Notes under the pieces: model-generated | Seen by the model: the letters and a program-made list of their open reading frames with translations, nothing else | Told to the model about the DNA's origin: nothing | The model's database searches: none | Source of the DNA: Stentor roeselii | Taxonomy: Eukaryota > Ciliophora > Heterotrichea > Heterotrichida > Stentoridae | DNA: 64,000 bases | Assembly: GCA_006503475.1 (NCBI GenBank) | Contig: RSEH01000177.1 | Coordinates: 34,809 to 98,808 of the forward strand | Direction: 5' to 3' | Shown: positions 1 through 9,365 of the stretch, piece by piece | Layout: each line of letters opens with the position of its first letter | How positions within the stretch are numbered: the first letter of the stretch is position 1 | Position numbers and translations under genes: made by a program

Positions 1-1
1 A

Positions 2-853
2 GGAATTCAAGATGTAGTCGTCGCTGGAGGTGTTGATATTATGTCTAATGTTCCTCATTATATGGCTCGAAATAGTACTACTAAAGGAGATACCAACCTT
101 GTTGATGGAATGATTAAAGATGGACTCTGGGACTCCAGGTATAATGTGCATATGGGCGAATGTGCTGAAAGATGTGCAGATAAATATTCGATTTCTAGAC
201 AAGATATGGATACTTTCGCTGTTAATTCTAATACTAAAGCTGTTCAGGCATGGGCAAATGGCAAGTTCAATAATGAAGTCATTCCACTTAAAGACCCTAA
301 AAATCCAGCTGTGACGATTTCAAAAGATTCTATCAAGGGACCTTCTCAAAAATTCACCGAAATGCGTCCCGCATTTCGGAAGGAAAAAGGAAAAGTAACA
401 GCAGGGAATGCTTCTCCTCTAAGTGACGGTTCAGCAATGTTAGTCCTAGCATCTCGAGCAAAAGCATCTGAGATGGGTTGGAAAGTTTTAGCAACAATAG
501 AAACCTTTGCAAATGCCGAGCAAAATAACATCGAATTCACAACTTCTCCTAATCTTGCAGTGAGAATAGCAGCAGAACGTGCAGGTCTCGATCTTCAAAA
601 AGTAGATTATTTCGAGTTAAATGAAGCTTTTGCAGTTGTTGGAATTGCGAACACCCAACTTCTAGGAATCGATGCAAATAAAGTTAATGTTTATGGAGGA
701 GCTGTCGCCCTTGGCCATCCTTTAGGCTGCTCTGGAGCGAGAATAGTTGTGACTTTGATTAATGTGCTGAAACAAGAAGGTGGAAAAGTAGGAATTGCAG
801 GGATTTGTAATGGGGGAGGAGGAGCGACTGCTGTGGTGGTCAGGGTAGAATAG
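2..853 (+). CDS. Acetyl-CoA acetyltransferase (thiolase), 3' part
   Basis: The reading frame is open from base 2, so the gene starts before the window; the ATG at 41 is internal. The visible protein covers the second half of the thiolase N-terminal domain and the whole C-terminal domain. The C-terminal catalytic motifs are present: GHPLGCSGAR (catalytic His, about nt 715-745) and the CNGGGG loop carrying the second catalytic Cys near the end. The nucleophilic Cys of the N-terminal domain lies off the left edge. Thiolases condense or cleave acyl-CoA with acetyl-CoA, in fatty-acid oxidation or in the first step of isoprenoid/ketone synthesis. No targeting sequence can be judged from a partial gene. 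Stop is TAG. Confidence 0.93.
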   Translation, partial: GIQDVVVAGGVDIMSNVPHYMARNSTTKGDTNLVDGMIKDGLWDSRYNVHMGECAERCADKYSISRQDMDTFAVNSNTKAVQAWANGKFNNEVIPLKDPKNPAVTISKDSIKGPSQKFTEMRPAFRKEKGKVTAGNASPLSDGSAMLVLASRAKASEMGWKVLATIETFANAEQNNIEFTTSPNLAVRIAAERAGLDLQKVDYFELNEAFAVVGIANTQLLGIDANKVNVYGGAVALGHPLGCSGARIVVTLINVLKQEGGKVGIAGICNGGGGATAVVVRVE

Positions 854-862
854 TTAATAAAA

Positions 863-1000
863 ATGTTTACCAATTTTATGGTCTTTGCTGGAGGAGTCGC
901 TTGTGGCGTGTGGTATATGAGCTTTACTTTCAAGAGCCCTGCTGGAATTTCGAAGGAAAAAATCGATGAGTTGAGGATGAATGTCACTCGAAATAGTTAG
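863..1000 (+). CDS. Small ORF with one membrane segment, 45 aa
   Basis: The ORF starts at ATG 863, 10 nt after the thiolase stop, in a typical taataaaaATG context, and ends at TAG 1000. Residues 1-22 are hydrophobic (MFTNFMVFAGGVACGVWYMS), followed by a short polar tail. It could be a small single-pass membrane or mitochondrial protein. No family was recognised, and a chance ORF is possible. Confidence 0.4.
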   Translation: MFTNFMVFAGGVACGVWYMSFTFKSPAGISKEKIDELRMNVTRNS

Positions 1001-1040
1001 ATAATTGAAGAAGTGGTTAAAGTTAGTATTCATTAACATT

Positions 1041-2033
1041 ATGAACATCTTCTTACCTCGACTTAAACAACGAAGCACTTCAAGGACTAAACTCGTTTTA
1101 ACTCCTCATAAAATCTTTCAAATGCAACCGATTCATAACAAAAGTGCTGATCTTCACAAGTCCTCTCAAATCACACTGAAAGGAAAACTGGTCTCTAAAA
1201 ACAACTCATTCGAAAAACGACCTTCTTACTTTTCTCGGTCTCCAAAAGCTGCCCGTTTGAAAGTTTTCCGGAAAATCGATCCACTTTTCGTGACTTTTGA
1301 CAAGACCCAGATAAAAGAAAGTTTCAATCCAAAAGTACTTAAATCCAAGTATCAGCTTTATTCTGAGGTGATAAAAGGACTGCTCTCAATGTCACCAGGT
1401 TCTAAAGAAGTTTCAGGGACTTGCCTTCTGGACTTGTTTTTAGACCTCGGGTATAGTTCAGATAGTAAAACTCTTGAATTAGTCTTAAGAGCTGCCTGCT
1501 CGAATCCCTTTCTTTGCTCATTCAGCAAGTCAGACCTTAAAAGTTTTCTCTTCGAAGACAAACAAGAAAGTTCTTTTCTCACAATTTTAAAAGAGCTAAA
1601 AGACTTAAAAGACCTGAAAAAACCACCTGGTCAAAATTTCGACTCTTATATAAAACTGTTGAAAAGGTGGTGGGCTCAGATCTGCTCAGCAAAAAACGGC
1701 TTTGCACCATCTGAAGCAGTTTGTAACTTTCTGGTAAAAATCAGTGTATTTTCCTCTTCATCTGAAGTGAAAAAGGCTTTTGAGAAAATTTCTCAATATA
1801 TGAATTTTAGTCAGTTCCTTGGAATCTTTTCCAGAGGTCTGTTCAAATTTTTACTTCTAAGTCTTTGTGAAGACTTCATCGGGCAGAAGGTGGTTCCAGC
1901 TGATATCGAGTTGAATGCTTTAAGAAGAGAAAGAATGCTGAATACTCTAAGCAGCCTCAACAGTCTTACCCCAAAAAGTTCCATCAACGAGTCAACCGTC
2001 ATCGACCGACTCAACCCAAAAGGAAAAAGATGA
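1041..2033 (+). CDS. Hypothetical protein, 330 aa, basic N-terminus
   Basis: The frame opens further upstream, but the first ATG is at 1041 (MNIFLPRLKQ). The protein is rich in Lys, Ser and Leu and has no recognised domain. Its last ~60 codons (about 1850-2033) recur as a decayed fragment at about 5570-5826, where motifs such as LCEDFI and SSLNSL can still be read. This stretch is therefore the left edge of the tandem segmental duplication. The stop is TGA, which supports the standard code. Function unknown. Confidence 0.7.
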   Translation: MNIFLPRLKQRSTSRTKLVLTPHKIFQMQPIHNKSADLHKSSQITLKGKLVSKNNSFEKRPSYFSRSPKAARLKVFRKIDPLFVTFDKTQIKESFNPKVLKSKYQLYSEVIKGLLSMSPGSKEVSGTCLLDLFLDLGYSSDSKTLELVLRAACSNPFLCSFSKSDLKSFLFEDKQESSFLTILKELKDLKDLKKPPGQNFDSYIKLLKRWWAQICSAKNGFAPSEAVCNFLVKISVFSSSSEVKKAFEKISQYMNFSQFLGIFSRGLFKFLLLSLCEDFIGQKVVPADIELNALRRERMLNTLSSLNSLTPKSSINESTVIDRLNPKGKR

Positions 2034-2063
2034 CTTTAATAAATTTGCAAATTTTAATAAATA

Positions 2064-2840
2064 ATGAGATACTCCCCTGATCAAGCAGCAAGAATCATTC
2101 AAAGAGCCGTCAGAAATCGCAGGTCAAGAAAAACTCCTGCAGTTCTTGATGAGATGAGAAGAGCTGAGTTGCAGATCATCAAGGAAAAACATCGAGAACG
2201 TCTTGAAGCTAAAGAAAGAGAATATCTTTTTTTAAGTAAACTTCCTGCCGATGCTGTTTTAAAACTTTACCTTCGAAAACAACATCAAGCCGCTATCGTC
2301 ATTCAAGCTTTTTGGCGCGGCAGAGCCGCGCGGAGGAAGATTAAAAACATTCGGAAAGTAGAACCACCCGCGAAAGTTGAAAAAATTAGGACTTATAAGT
2401 TGCCTCCTGACTCTTTTTACTCAAAAATCAGTGAAGAACGACATGCGGAACTTGTTAAAAGGGTCAGACTTAAAGGAAATGGAGATTTAGAAGAATATAA
2501 AGAAAAGTATTCAAAGTTCTTGTCGAAACAAGTCGCATGGGAAAAACTTAGACAACAACGTCGAGGGGATCGGTTGGAAATACAGAGGATTATTAAGGCA
2601 CTCATTGAAAGCAAGAGTCTTAATAAAAATTTGAATTATTTTGTTGAGAATCCTACTGGTGAAGAACTTTTGAAAGCAAGGAAGATACATAAGAGTAAAA
2701 TTGTTGACCCGAAGAAATGGTGGATGAATCTTGATTGGGATGATGATATTGAAGCTGTTGGGTCTAATATTTTGGAACAGATTCAAGAGTATAAACTTAA
2801 TTTGTATAGGGAAAGACGACTGGAATTTGCTAAGTTTTAG
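2064..2840 (+). CDS. IQ-motif (calmodulin-binding) protein, 258 aa
   Basis: Two IQ-type helices are visible: residues ~8-25 (AARIIQRAVRNRRSRK) and ~76-95 (AAIVIQAFWRGRAARRK), so calmodulin or centrin binding is likely. A charged, probably helical region follows, ending with a Trp-rich patch (KKWWMNLDWDDD, residues ~217-228). The start lies in aataaATAATG, 30 nt after the preceding stop. A decayed copy lies at about 5845-6680. The second IQ motif is encoded across a perfect GC-rich hairpin at 2315-2331. The architecture recalls small ciliary or basal-body IQ proteins, but no specific family is claimed. Confidence 0.8.
   Translation: MRYSPDQAARIIQRAVRNRRSRKTPAVLDEMRRAELQIIKEKHRERLEAKEREYLFLSKLPADAVLKLYLRKQHQAAIVIQAFWRGRAARRKIKNIRKVEPPAKVEKIRTYKLPPDSFYSKISEERHAELVKRVRLKGNGDLEEYKEKYSKFLSKQVAWEKLRQQRRGDRLEIQRIIKALIESKSLNKNLNYFVENPTGEELLKARKIHKSKIVDPKKWWMNLDWDDDIEAVGSNILEQIQEYKLNLYRERRLEFAKF
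2315..2331 (+). repeat. GC-rich perfect hairpin within the IQ gene
   Basis: The stems GCGCGGC and GCCGCGC are perfect reverse complements (7 bp) around the loop AGA. In strongly AT-rich surroundings this is a conspicuous GC island. The same stem, with loop AAA, is kept at 6100-6116 inside the decayed copy, and a related palindrome occurs at 36606-36626. Confidence 0.8.
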
Positions 2841-2862
2841 GAGTTTTTATGGTTTATATTTA

Positions 2863-4090
2863 ATGGATGATGGTTTCGAAGGGTGTTGGATGTGGTTTGA
2901 TGATGAGTTCAAGGATTAGAATTTTAAGTACTTTTAGAAAGGTCACCAAAGCCTTCACTGAACTTAAACTTGAAGAAAAGAGTTCACAGAACGAAATCAG
3001 AAAAACATTCATGAGCCACTTATGCCGATTATAAGAGGAAATATTAAAGAAGTCAAAAACTAATCAACCAGTAGATGACTCCGTTGAAAGCTACTCCAGC
3101 AATCTAAAAATCTGATTTGAAAACTTTACATCATATTCAATCACTCCATGAATAGTTTATTCACTCAAGATCGAGCTTGCAGGGAGACATCAGTGAAAAT
3201 TTGTAATTTGATAAGAAAAATATCACTTCAGGCCTTTATTAAGTCAACTCTTGATAAAGACCTGGCATAGGAGGAGAGAGATAAAATGTTTTGACAGAAA
3301 TGATGATAATGATATTGACGAAATATTAAAAATTAATTTCTTTTAATATTCATCATCACTAGCTTTAGTTTCGACAAGGAAGAAACATCCTAGATAATAT
3401 TTTAAATAATTTTCATAAATTAGAATCAGAAAAACGACTATTTTTTTTTTGAATTCAAAAACAACTGAAGTAACTCTTAGAATTGTAATAAATTAGTCAA
3501 GCTCTCTAAGTTAGCTTCTTTTAAAGCCAGACAGTCTAAATAAGGTCATAATTTGAGATCATGGGTCAGTTTGTCTTAATGAAGAGACATAGAATATGTC
3601 TAAATGAACTATTTATCTTCTGCGTATTAAATATTTAACCAAACATCATTGGCATCAACTCGATTTTCAATCAATTAAAAGGAAGTAACACCTTTAACTA
3701 ATGAAGGCCTATCAAAATTGCTTAAGTCAACAGCAAACACGACTTGACAGAATTTCTGAAGTAGTGATGAATTCAATTTCAAGAGTTTTTCTTCTTATTT
3801 GAAAGAACTTCTTGACTTTAATATCAGAGGCTATCGTGCTCAACTTGAAACTAGAGGAAAGTCCTTATAAAGCCTTAAAATCCTCAATTTCTTAGTCTTC
3901 AAATTATCTGGTGTCAATGAAGAGTCTTTAAATACCTAAATAAAACAGTGAAGTACGCTTTTCAGTTGGAAACAAGAAAGTTAGTCTTAAAAAAGTATTA
4001 TTCGTATTTAAATCCAATATTCTCTAACATTAGAGCTACCAAAGGCATCATATCGAAAATACTGATAAAAATTATTTTGAAGTAAGAAAA
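2863..4090 (+). pseudogene. Decayed copy of the 503-aa gene at 6696
   Basis: From the ATG at 2863 this stretch can be aligned by eye with 6696-8207. Shared words include a near match to the segment encoding KVTKEFTEFKLE (about 2940-2975) and the region encoding the LDKEE segment near 3370. It has many in-frame stops and indels. It sits in the same place in its unit, between the IQ gene and a GGPPS gene, as the intact copy does. No functional product is expected. Confidence 0.85.
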
Positions 4091-4115
4091 AAAACGCATA
4101 TATCGATAAATTATA

Positions 4116-5171
4116 ATGTTAGTGTTTCGATGGTCATCTACAAAGTTTTTGGATAATTACCTGCAGCTACTGAAAACAACTGGATTCGAAATGATTCTTC
4201 CAAAAGAAGTTAATCACTCTAATATGGGTTTTTCCAGTGATTTCGACACTGCAGCAATAACCAAAAGTTTTGCAATCCCCACCTACGATATGCTTGAAAG
4301 AGGTGGAAAAGCTTGGAGGGCCAGCTCATCCATAATGATATCTGATATGCTCGGCCTTCCTCGAGACGAAATGCTTCCTCTTGCCCAATGTGTTGATTTC
4401 ATTCATAATGCGACGCTAATCCATGATGACCTAGAAGATAAAAGTCTGAAAAGAAGAGGCAAGCCTTGCACTTATTTATTATTTGGGGTGGATAGGACAG
4501 TTAACACTGGAAGTGCCTGTTATTTTGCAGCTTTGAGTTACTTTTATAAGACAAGTTTCAGTAAAGAAGTCAAAGATGAACTTATCAAGGCGACGATTGA
4601 CGAGATGATGATGATACATTTGGGACAAGCAACTGATATTGAATGGAACAACAGCGACTATATCCCCACTCAAGAGCAGTATATTAGAATGATCTGCAAC
4701 AAGACCGGAGTCCTTTCTCGACTTGGAGTAAGGTATCCTCTCATTGTTGCTCAGTCCGATTCTCACATCAGCTCTGCTGTAATTGAACATGCAAACAACG
4801 TTGGCATAAGTTTTCAAATTATCGACGATTTGATCAATCTCAGATCTGAAGAATATGCCAAAGGACGCAGCTATGTCGGAGAGGATATCACTGAAGGCAA
4901 AAAAACCTTGATGGTCATTCGTGCCATTCAACAAAGACCTGAAAAAGCGGAAAGACTTAAAGAGATCTTGAGTATGAAGACTAATAACATTGAATTAGTC
5001 AACGAGGCTCTTGATATCATCAAGTCAACTGACGCTTTTCAGTATTGTGAAGACTTTGGATTTGACATCATTCAGAAAAGCTGGAAAAAAGTCGATGAAA
5101 TCTTTCCTGAGTCTCAGGCAAAGCAAGATTTACATGATTTAACTTTTATGCTTAGTAGCAGGAAGGCGTAA
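4116..5171 (+). CDS. Geranylgeranyl diphosphate synthase-type prenyltransferase (copy A)
   Basis: A 351-aa type-1 trans-prenyltransferase that would join isopentenyl diphosphate units to allylic diphosphates. The first Asp-rich motif is DDLED (residues 104-108) followed by RRG. The IPP-site motif GGKAWR is at ~63-68. The second Asp-rich motif reads IDDLIN, the DDxxN form typical of eukaryotic GGPPS, followed by the GGPPS-like segment GEDITEGKKT. The product would be C20 diphosphate for protein geranylgeranylation or for quinone or dolichol precursors. The ATG lies directly in AATTATAATG. A second intact copy at 8233 is about nine-tenths identical by eye. Confidence 0.93.
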   Translation: MLVFRWSSTKFLDNYLQLLKTTGFEMILPKEVNHSNMGFSSDFDTAAITKSFAIPTYDMLERGGKAWRASSSIMISDMLGLPRDEMLPLAQCVDFIHNATLIHDDLEDKSLKRRGKPCTYLLFGVDRTVNTGSACYFAALSYFYKTSFSKEVKDELIKATIDEMMMIHLGQATDIEWNNSDYIPTQEQYIRMICNKTGVLSRLGVRYPLIVAQSDSHISSAVIEHANNVGISFQIIDDLINLRSEEYAKGRSYVGEDITEGKKTLMVIRAIQQRPEKAERLKEILSMKTNNIELVNEALDIIKSTDAFQYCEDFGFDIIQKSWKKVDEIFPESQAKQDLHDLTFMLSSRKA

Positions 5172-5215
5172 ATAAAGAGTTTAGGGTGATAAGGAGTTTA
5201 TTGGAGTATTGGCAC

Positions 5216-5570
5216 AAATAAAGAGGTGATTTTATTGAAGGTAAAATTCAAAAGTTTATTTGATCAGAAACAGCTATTTCTAAATCTAGCCAAAAGTCTG
5301 AAGGCATGATTGTAGCCTCAAGTCTGAATTAACCTGGAAAATTTTCAAATGTGACCATCACCCTCAGGACCACCAAAAATATATAAAATTGAAAATCTTT
5401 CAAGTGAAACCACCTTGATAGGAAAATAGAATGGATCGAGTTCTAAAAGGATCTAAAAAGTTCAAAATTACTAATAATGAATTTTAATTAGAATACTTAG
5501 AATTGTCTTTCTGTCGTTATTTGTATCGTAATCATAATATAATAAATAAAACGAATCATTTTTTTTTTTC
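5216..5570. other. Spacer between duplication copies
   Basis: Similarity to the 3' flank of copy B (9291-9335) fades at about 5215. Similarity to the 3' end of the 1041 gene resumes at about 5570. Nothing coding is recognisable between these points. It may hold remnants too decayed to see. Confidence 0.5.
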
Positions 5571-5826
5571 AAATGGAATTTCACTCAATTATATTTTTCT
5601 GAGATATCAGAGTTTAACTCCAAAACTTTATCAAATAATTCTTTCATTTCTCATTCTTTGTGAAGACTTCATTGCGCAGAAGGTGATTTCTGCTAATATC
5701 GAACTAAATAAGTTAAAACTAGAAAGAATACTGAATTCGCTAAGCAGTCTCAATAGTCTTCTTAATCCAAAAGCTCAATCAGTATGTCAAACGTTTTCAA
5801 CCAATAAACGAAAAGCGAAGAGATGA
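5570..5826 (+). pseudogene. Truncated 3' fragment of the 1041 gene
   Basis: An open frame here encodes a C-terminal stretch closely matching the end of the 330-aa protein at 1041-2033 (LCEDFIAQKV and LSSLNSL segments, ending in TGA). Only about the last 60 codons are recognisable and the N-terminal 80% is missing. It is the left part of duplication copy B. Confidence 0.8.
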
Positions 5827-5844
5827 AATTAATAAACTTGCGAA

Positions 5845-6680
5845 TTTATCAATAATCAGAAATCCTTAGAAAAAATTGAAAGAATCAAAGAGCTGTCAAA
5901 ACTGTGCATAAAGAAAAACTGCTACCGTTCTTGATGAGATGAGTAGAACTAAGTTGCAGATTATTAGGGAAAAGTATCGAGAACGGTTATAAGCGAAAGA
6001 AAGAGAATATCTTTTCTTAAGTAAATTTCTTGTTGATGCTGTCTTGAAACTTTACTTTCGAAAACAACATCAGAATTTTATTGATACTCAAGTCTTCTGG
6101 CGCGGCAAAGCCGCGCGGAAAAAGAAGAAAAATTTAGATGCTCGAGAAGGTTGCAACAATCAAGACCTTTAAGTTGCCCCCTGACTAGTTTTACTTAAAA
6201 ATCATGAGAAGGATACGCTAAACTCGTCAAAAGGTCAAACTAAAGGAACTGGTGATGTGGAAGTAAAAGAAAGCATTCAAAGTTTCTCTTGAAAAAATTT
6301 ATTTGGGAAAAACTACGACAACAATATTGAAGGGACCATCTGAGATTTAGAGAATTATCTAGAAAATAACCGAAAGAATATTTATTAAAATACGAACTGT
6401 TTTGTTGAGGACTCCACTGCTGAAGAACTTGAAAGATGCATTAGAGTGAATTTTTTGACACGAAAATGGTGAATAAATCTTGAATGGGGCGATAGCATTA
6501 AAGCTTTTGGGTGTGATATAATTAAAAGATTCAAAGAATAAACTCTAATTTTTTAAGAAAGAAAAACACTCGAAGGATAAAAGGAATAATTTTACAACTA
6601 TCAATGTGTCTGCTGAATTGATTCATAGATGACTTTTCCTTCTTACATACACCTGTAATTCGCTAAGTTTTAGGAATATT
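5845..6680 (+). pseudogene. Decayed copy of the IQ-motif gene
   Basis: Aligns with 2064-2840 through several blocks, for example the segment encoding EREYLFLSK (about 5996-6022), the IQ/hairpin region (6060-6125) and the segment encoding EELLKA. The ATG is lost, and there are multiple stops and frameshifts plus about 60 extra bases near the 3' end. The downstream link sequence (gctaagttttagga) matches copy A. The GC hairpin at 6100-6116 is perfectly kept. Confidence 0.88.
6100..6116 (+). repeat. GC-rich perfect hairpin kept in the IQ pseudogene
   Basis: Stems GCGCGGC and GCCGCGC surround the loop AAA. Both 7-bp arms are unchanged from the functional copy at 2315-2331, although the flanking pseudogene has many substitutions and indels. 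Confidence 0.8.
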
Positions 6681-6695
6681 AATAGTCTATATTTA

Positions 6696-8207
6696 ATGGA
6701 TAAACTTTTTCAAGATATAGGCTTTTGTTCTGATATGAAGTTTCAGGCTTACGGGGCGAATTATTACTTTTGGAAAGTCACCAAAGAGTTCACAGAGTTT
6801 AAACTTGAAGACAAGAGTTCACTAAACGAAATCATAAAAACATTCATCAACCACTTCAAACAATTGAAAAGAGGAAACGACAAAGAAGTGAAAAAATTAA
6901 TCAGCCAATTCATGATAAGCATTAAAAGTTACTTCCGCAACCTAAAAATCGGATTTGAAGACTTTACAAATCATGTTCAATCACTTCATGACGAGTTTTA
7001 TTCACAAAAGATCGAATTAGTAAGAACAACATCAGTGAACATTTTAGAATCCGCTAAGAAAAAATTCCATTTCACGCCTTTACTAAGTCGTTTCTTGATA
7101 AAAGACGTGACATTAGAAGAACGAACAGATATATTTTTGACAGAAGCGATGATGATGGAAGTAATTAACCCTGAAAAAATCTCTACTTTATTTTTTGATA
7201 AATTTTCTTCATTCATCACTGGCTTCAGTCTCGACAAGGAAGAAATCATTTTAGAAATAATAAAGACCAACATGAAGAAATTTGAAGCAGAAGAAACAAC
7301 AATTTTATACGGAATTGAAAGGCAACTGAAGCAAACCCTTATAAATTCAATTAACTCTTTAAAGCCCTGCAAATCAACTCTTTTAATAAAACAACTGCCA
7401 GGTGTTAACAATCAGATCACAATGTGGGAAGTCTTGAGCGAGTTTGTATTAAATGATGAGGACCTGGAACTCAAACAAGTTCTTTCATTAGGTGGAAATG
7501 AAGTCCTTGCAACGATAGCCTTGAAAGAAACTAACCAAATCATCTGCGTGTTTTCGAAAGAACTGATTACTTTGATGAGTTCCACTACTATTGACGATTT
7601 CAGCACAGTCTTCGCTGATGGGTCCACTCGCGATAACCTGGTTTACTTCAGCAACTCAATCAGAAAAGCATTCATTGGTTATGAGCATGAAAATCAGGTG
7701 ATAGTCCGAAAAGAAATCAACTTTTTCAACCCTAGCATACCTGATATCAAGTCAGTTGTTTTAATCAACTCAAAGGAAGTCGCGTTTTTAACTCGTGAGA
7801 ACCAGTTTCGACTTGCTTTAATTGAAAGTAAAGCCGAGTCGACTGATGCTTCTGAAGTTATAATGAAGCCTTATTCAGACATCTTAATTTCCACATGTAA
7901 GAACTTCTTGATCTTAACTTCATATTCAGAAGTTTTCGTTTTCAACTTGAAACTAGAGCCAGTGTTGATCGAGACCTCAAGTCCTCGATTTGTCCTTTTT
8001 TCAAAAGACTTACTGACTTGTGTTTTCAATGAAGAGTCTGGAGATACCTACGTAAAACAAGTGAAGTACCCATTTCAACTAGAAACTAAAGAACAGTCAT
8101 CAAGTAGTGCTTCTAGAATTTCAGTTCAATATTCCCGGACCTTGCAACTTGGCCGAGGCATTCTGAATGATTTGCTTACCGAGAAAAAGTTTTCAATGAA
8201 GAACTAA
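6696..8207 (+). CDS. Hypothetical protein, 503 aa (intact copy)
   Basis: The start ATG sits in atatttaATG. The N-terminal ~230 residues are Lys/Phe-rich and look helical. The C-terminal half is rich in short beta-like stretches (for example EVLATIALKE, IICVFSKEL, NLVYFSNS, EVAFLTRENQ), which could form a divergent beta-propeller. No signal peptide or membrane segment is seen and no family was recognised. The matching gene in copy A (2863-4090) is a pseudogene, so this is the only functional copy in the window. The stop lies 25 nt before the next GGPPS start. Confidence 0.75.
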   Translation: MDKLFQDIGFCSDMKFQAYGANYYFWKVTKEFTEFKLEDKSSLNEIIKTFINHFKQLKRGNDKEVKKLISQFMISIKSYFRNLKIGFEDFTNHVQSLHDEFYSQKIELVRTTSVNILESAKKKFHFTPLLSRFLIKDVTLEERTDIFLTEAMMMEVINPEKISTLFFDKFSSFITGFSLDKEEIILEIIKTNMKKFEAEETTILYGIERQLKQTLINSINSLKPCKSTLLIKQLPGVNNQITMWEVLSEFVLNDEDLELKQVLSLGGNEVLATIALKETNQIICVFSKELITLMSSTTIDDFSTVFADGSTRDNLVYFSNSIRKAFIGYEHENQVIVRKEINFFNPSIPDIKSVVLINSKEVAFLTRENQFRLALIESKAESTDASEVIMKPYSDILISTCKNFLILTSYSEVFVFNLKLEPVLIETSSPRFVLFSKDLLTCVFNEESGDTYVKQVKYPFQLETKEQSSSSASRISVQYSRTLQLGRGILNDLLTEKKFSMKN

Positions 8208-8232
8208 AACGGATATATTAGAATAGATTATA

Positions 8233-9288
8233 ATGTTTTTGTCTCGAAGGTCATCTATGAAGTTTTTGGATAATTATCTCCAGCTATTGAAAAACACTGG
8301 CTTCGAGATGATCCTTCCTAAAGAAGTTACTCATTCGAATATGGGATTTTCCAGTGATTTTGATACTGCTGCCATTACCAAGTGCTATGCAGTACCCACT
8401 CATGATATGCTAGAAAGAGGAGGAAAAGCTTGGAGGGCCAGCTTATCCATGATGATCTCTGATATACTCGGCCTTCCTCGAGAGCAAATGCTTCCTCTTG
8501 GCCAATGTGTTGATTTCATCCACAATGCAGTGCTGATCCATGATGACCTTGAAGATAAAAGCTTAAAAAGAAGAGGGAAGTCTTGCACTTATTTACTTTA
8601 CGGTGTTGACAGAGCAGTTAACTCTGGAAGTGCTTGTTATTTCTCAGCTTTGAGCTATTTATACAAGACAAGTTTTAGTAAAGAAGTCAAAGATGAACTC
8701 ATCAAGGCAACTATTGATGAAATATTTTTGATGCATTTAGGACAAGCAACTGATATTGAATGGAACAACAACGACTATATCCCCACCCCAGACCAGTATT
8801 TTAGAATGATTTGTAATAAAACTTCAGTCCTTTCTCGACTTGGAGTCAGGTATCCTCTCATTGTTGCTCAGTCTGATTCTCGTATCAGCTCTGCAGTAAT
8901 TGAACATGCAGACAACATTGGCATCAGCTTTCAAATCACTGACGATTTAATCAATCTCACATCTGAAGAATACGCTAAAGGACGTAGTTATGTCGGAGAA
9001 GATATCACTGAAGGTAAAAAAACTTTGATGGTCATTCGCGCCATGCAGCAAAGACCTGAAAAAGCAGCAAGACTCAAGGAAATCTTGAGTATGAGGACTA
9101 ATAACATTCAACTAGTCAACGAGGCTCTTGACATCATCAAGTCAACTGACGCTTTAAAGTATTGTGAAGACTTTGGAAATGAAGTCATTCAGAAAAGCTG
9201 GAAAAAAGTCGATGAAATCTTTCCTGAGTCTCAGGCAAAACGAGATTTACATGATTTAACTTTTATGCTAAGTAGCAGAAAGGCGTAA
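8233..9288 (+). CDS. Geranylgeranyl diphosphate synthase-type prenyltransferase (copy B)
   Basis: A 351-aa paralogue of the 4116 gene with the same motifs: GGKAWR, DDLEDKSLKRRG, and a second Asp-rich motif TDDLIN followed by GEDITEGKKT. Differences from copy A are scattered conservative changes. Both proteins have the same length and no frameshift, so both appear functional. The start context (gattataATG) and ~45 nt of 3' flank are also shared with copy A. The GGPPS assignment rests on the DDxxN second motif; other chain lengths cannot be excluded. Confidence 0.92.
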   Translation: MFLSRRSSMKFLDNYLQLLKNTGFEMILPKEVTHSNMGFSSDFDTAAITKCYAVPTHDMLERGGKAWRASLSMMISDILGLPREQMLPLGQCVDFIHNAVLIHDDLEDKSLKRRGKSCTYLLYGVDRAVNSGSACYFSALSYLYKTSFSKEVKDELIKATIDEIFLMHLGQATDIEWNNNDYIPTPDQYFRMICNKTSVLSRLGVRYPLIVAQSDSRISSAVIEHADNIGISFQITDDLINLTSEEYAKGRSYVGEDITEGKKTLMVIRAMQQRPEKAARLKEILSMRTNNIQLVNEALDIIKSTDALKYCEDFGNEVIQKSWKKVDEIFPESQAKRDLHDLTFMLSSRKA

Positions 9289-9365
9289 TTAAGAGTTTAG
9301 GGTGATAAGGGATTTATTGGAGGATTAGAGGATTGAAGTGTTTAGATTTTTTTAGGTTAGAAAAA

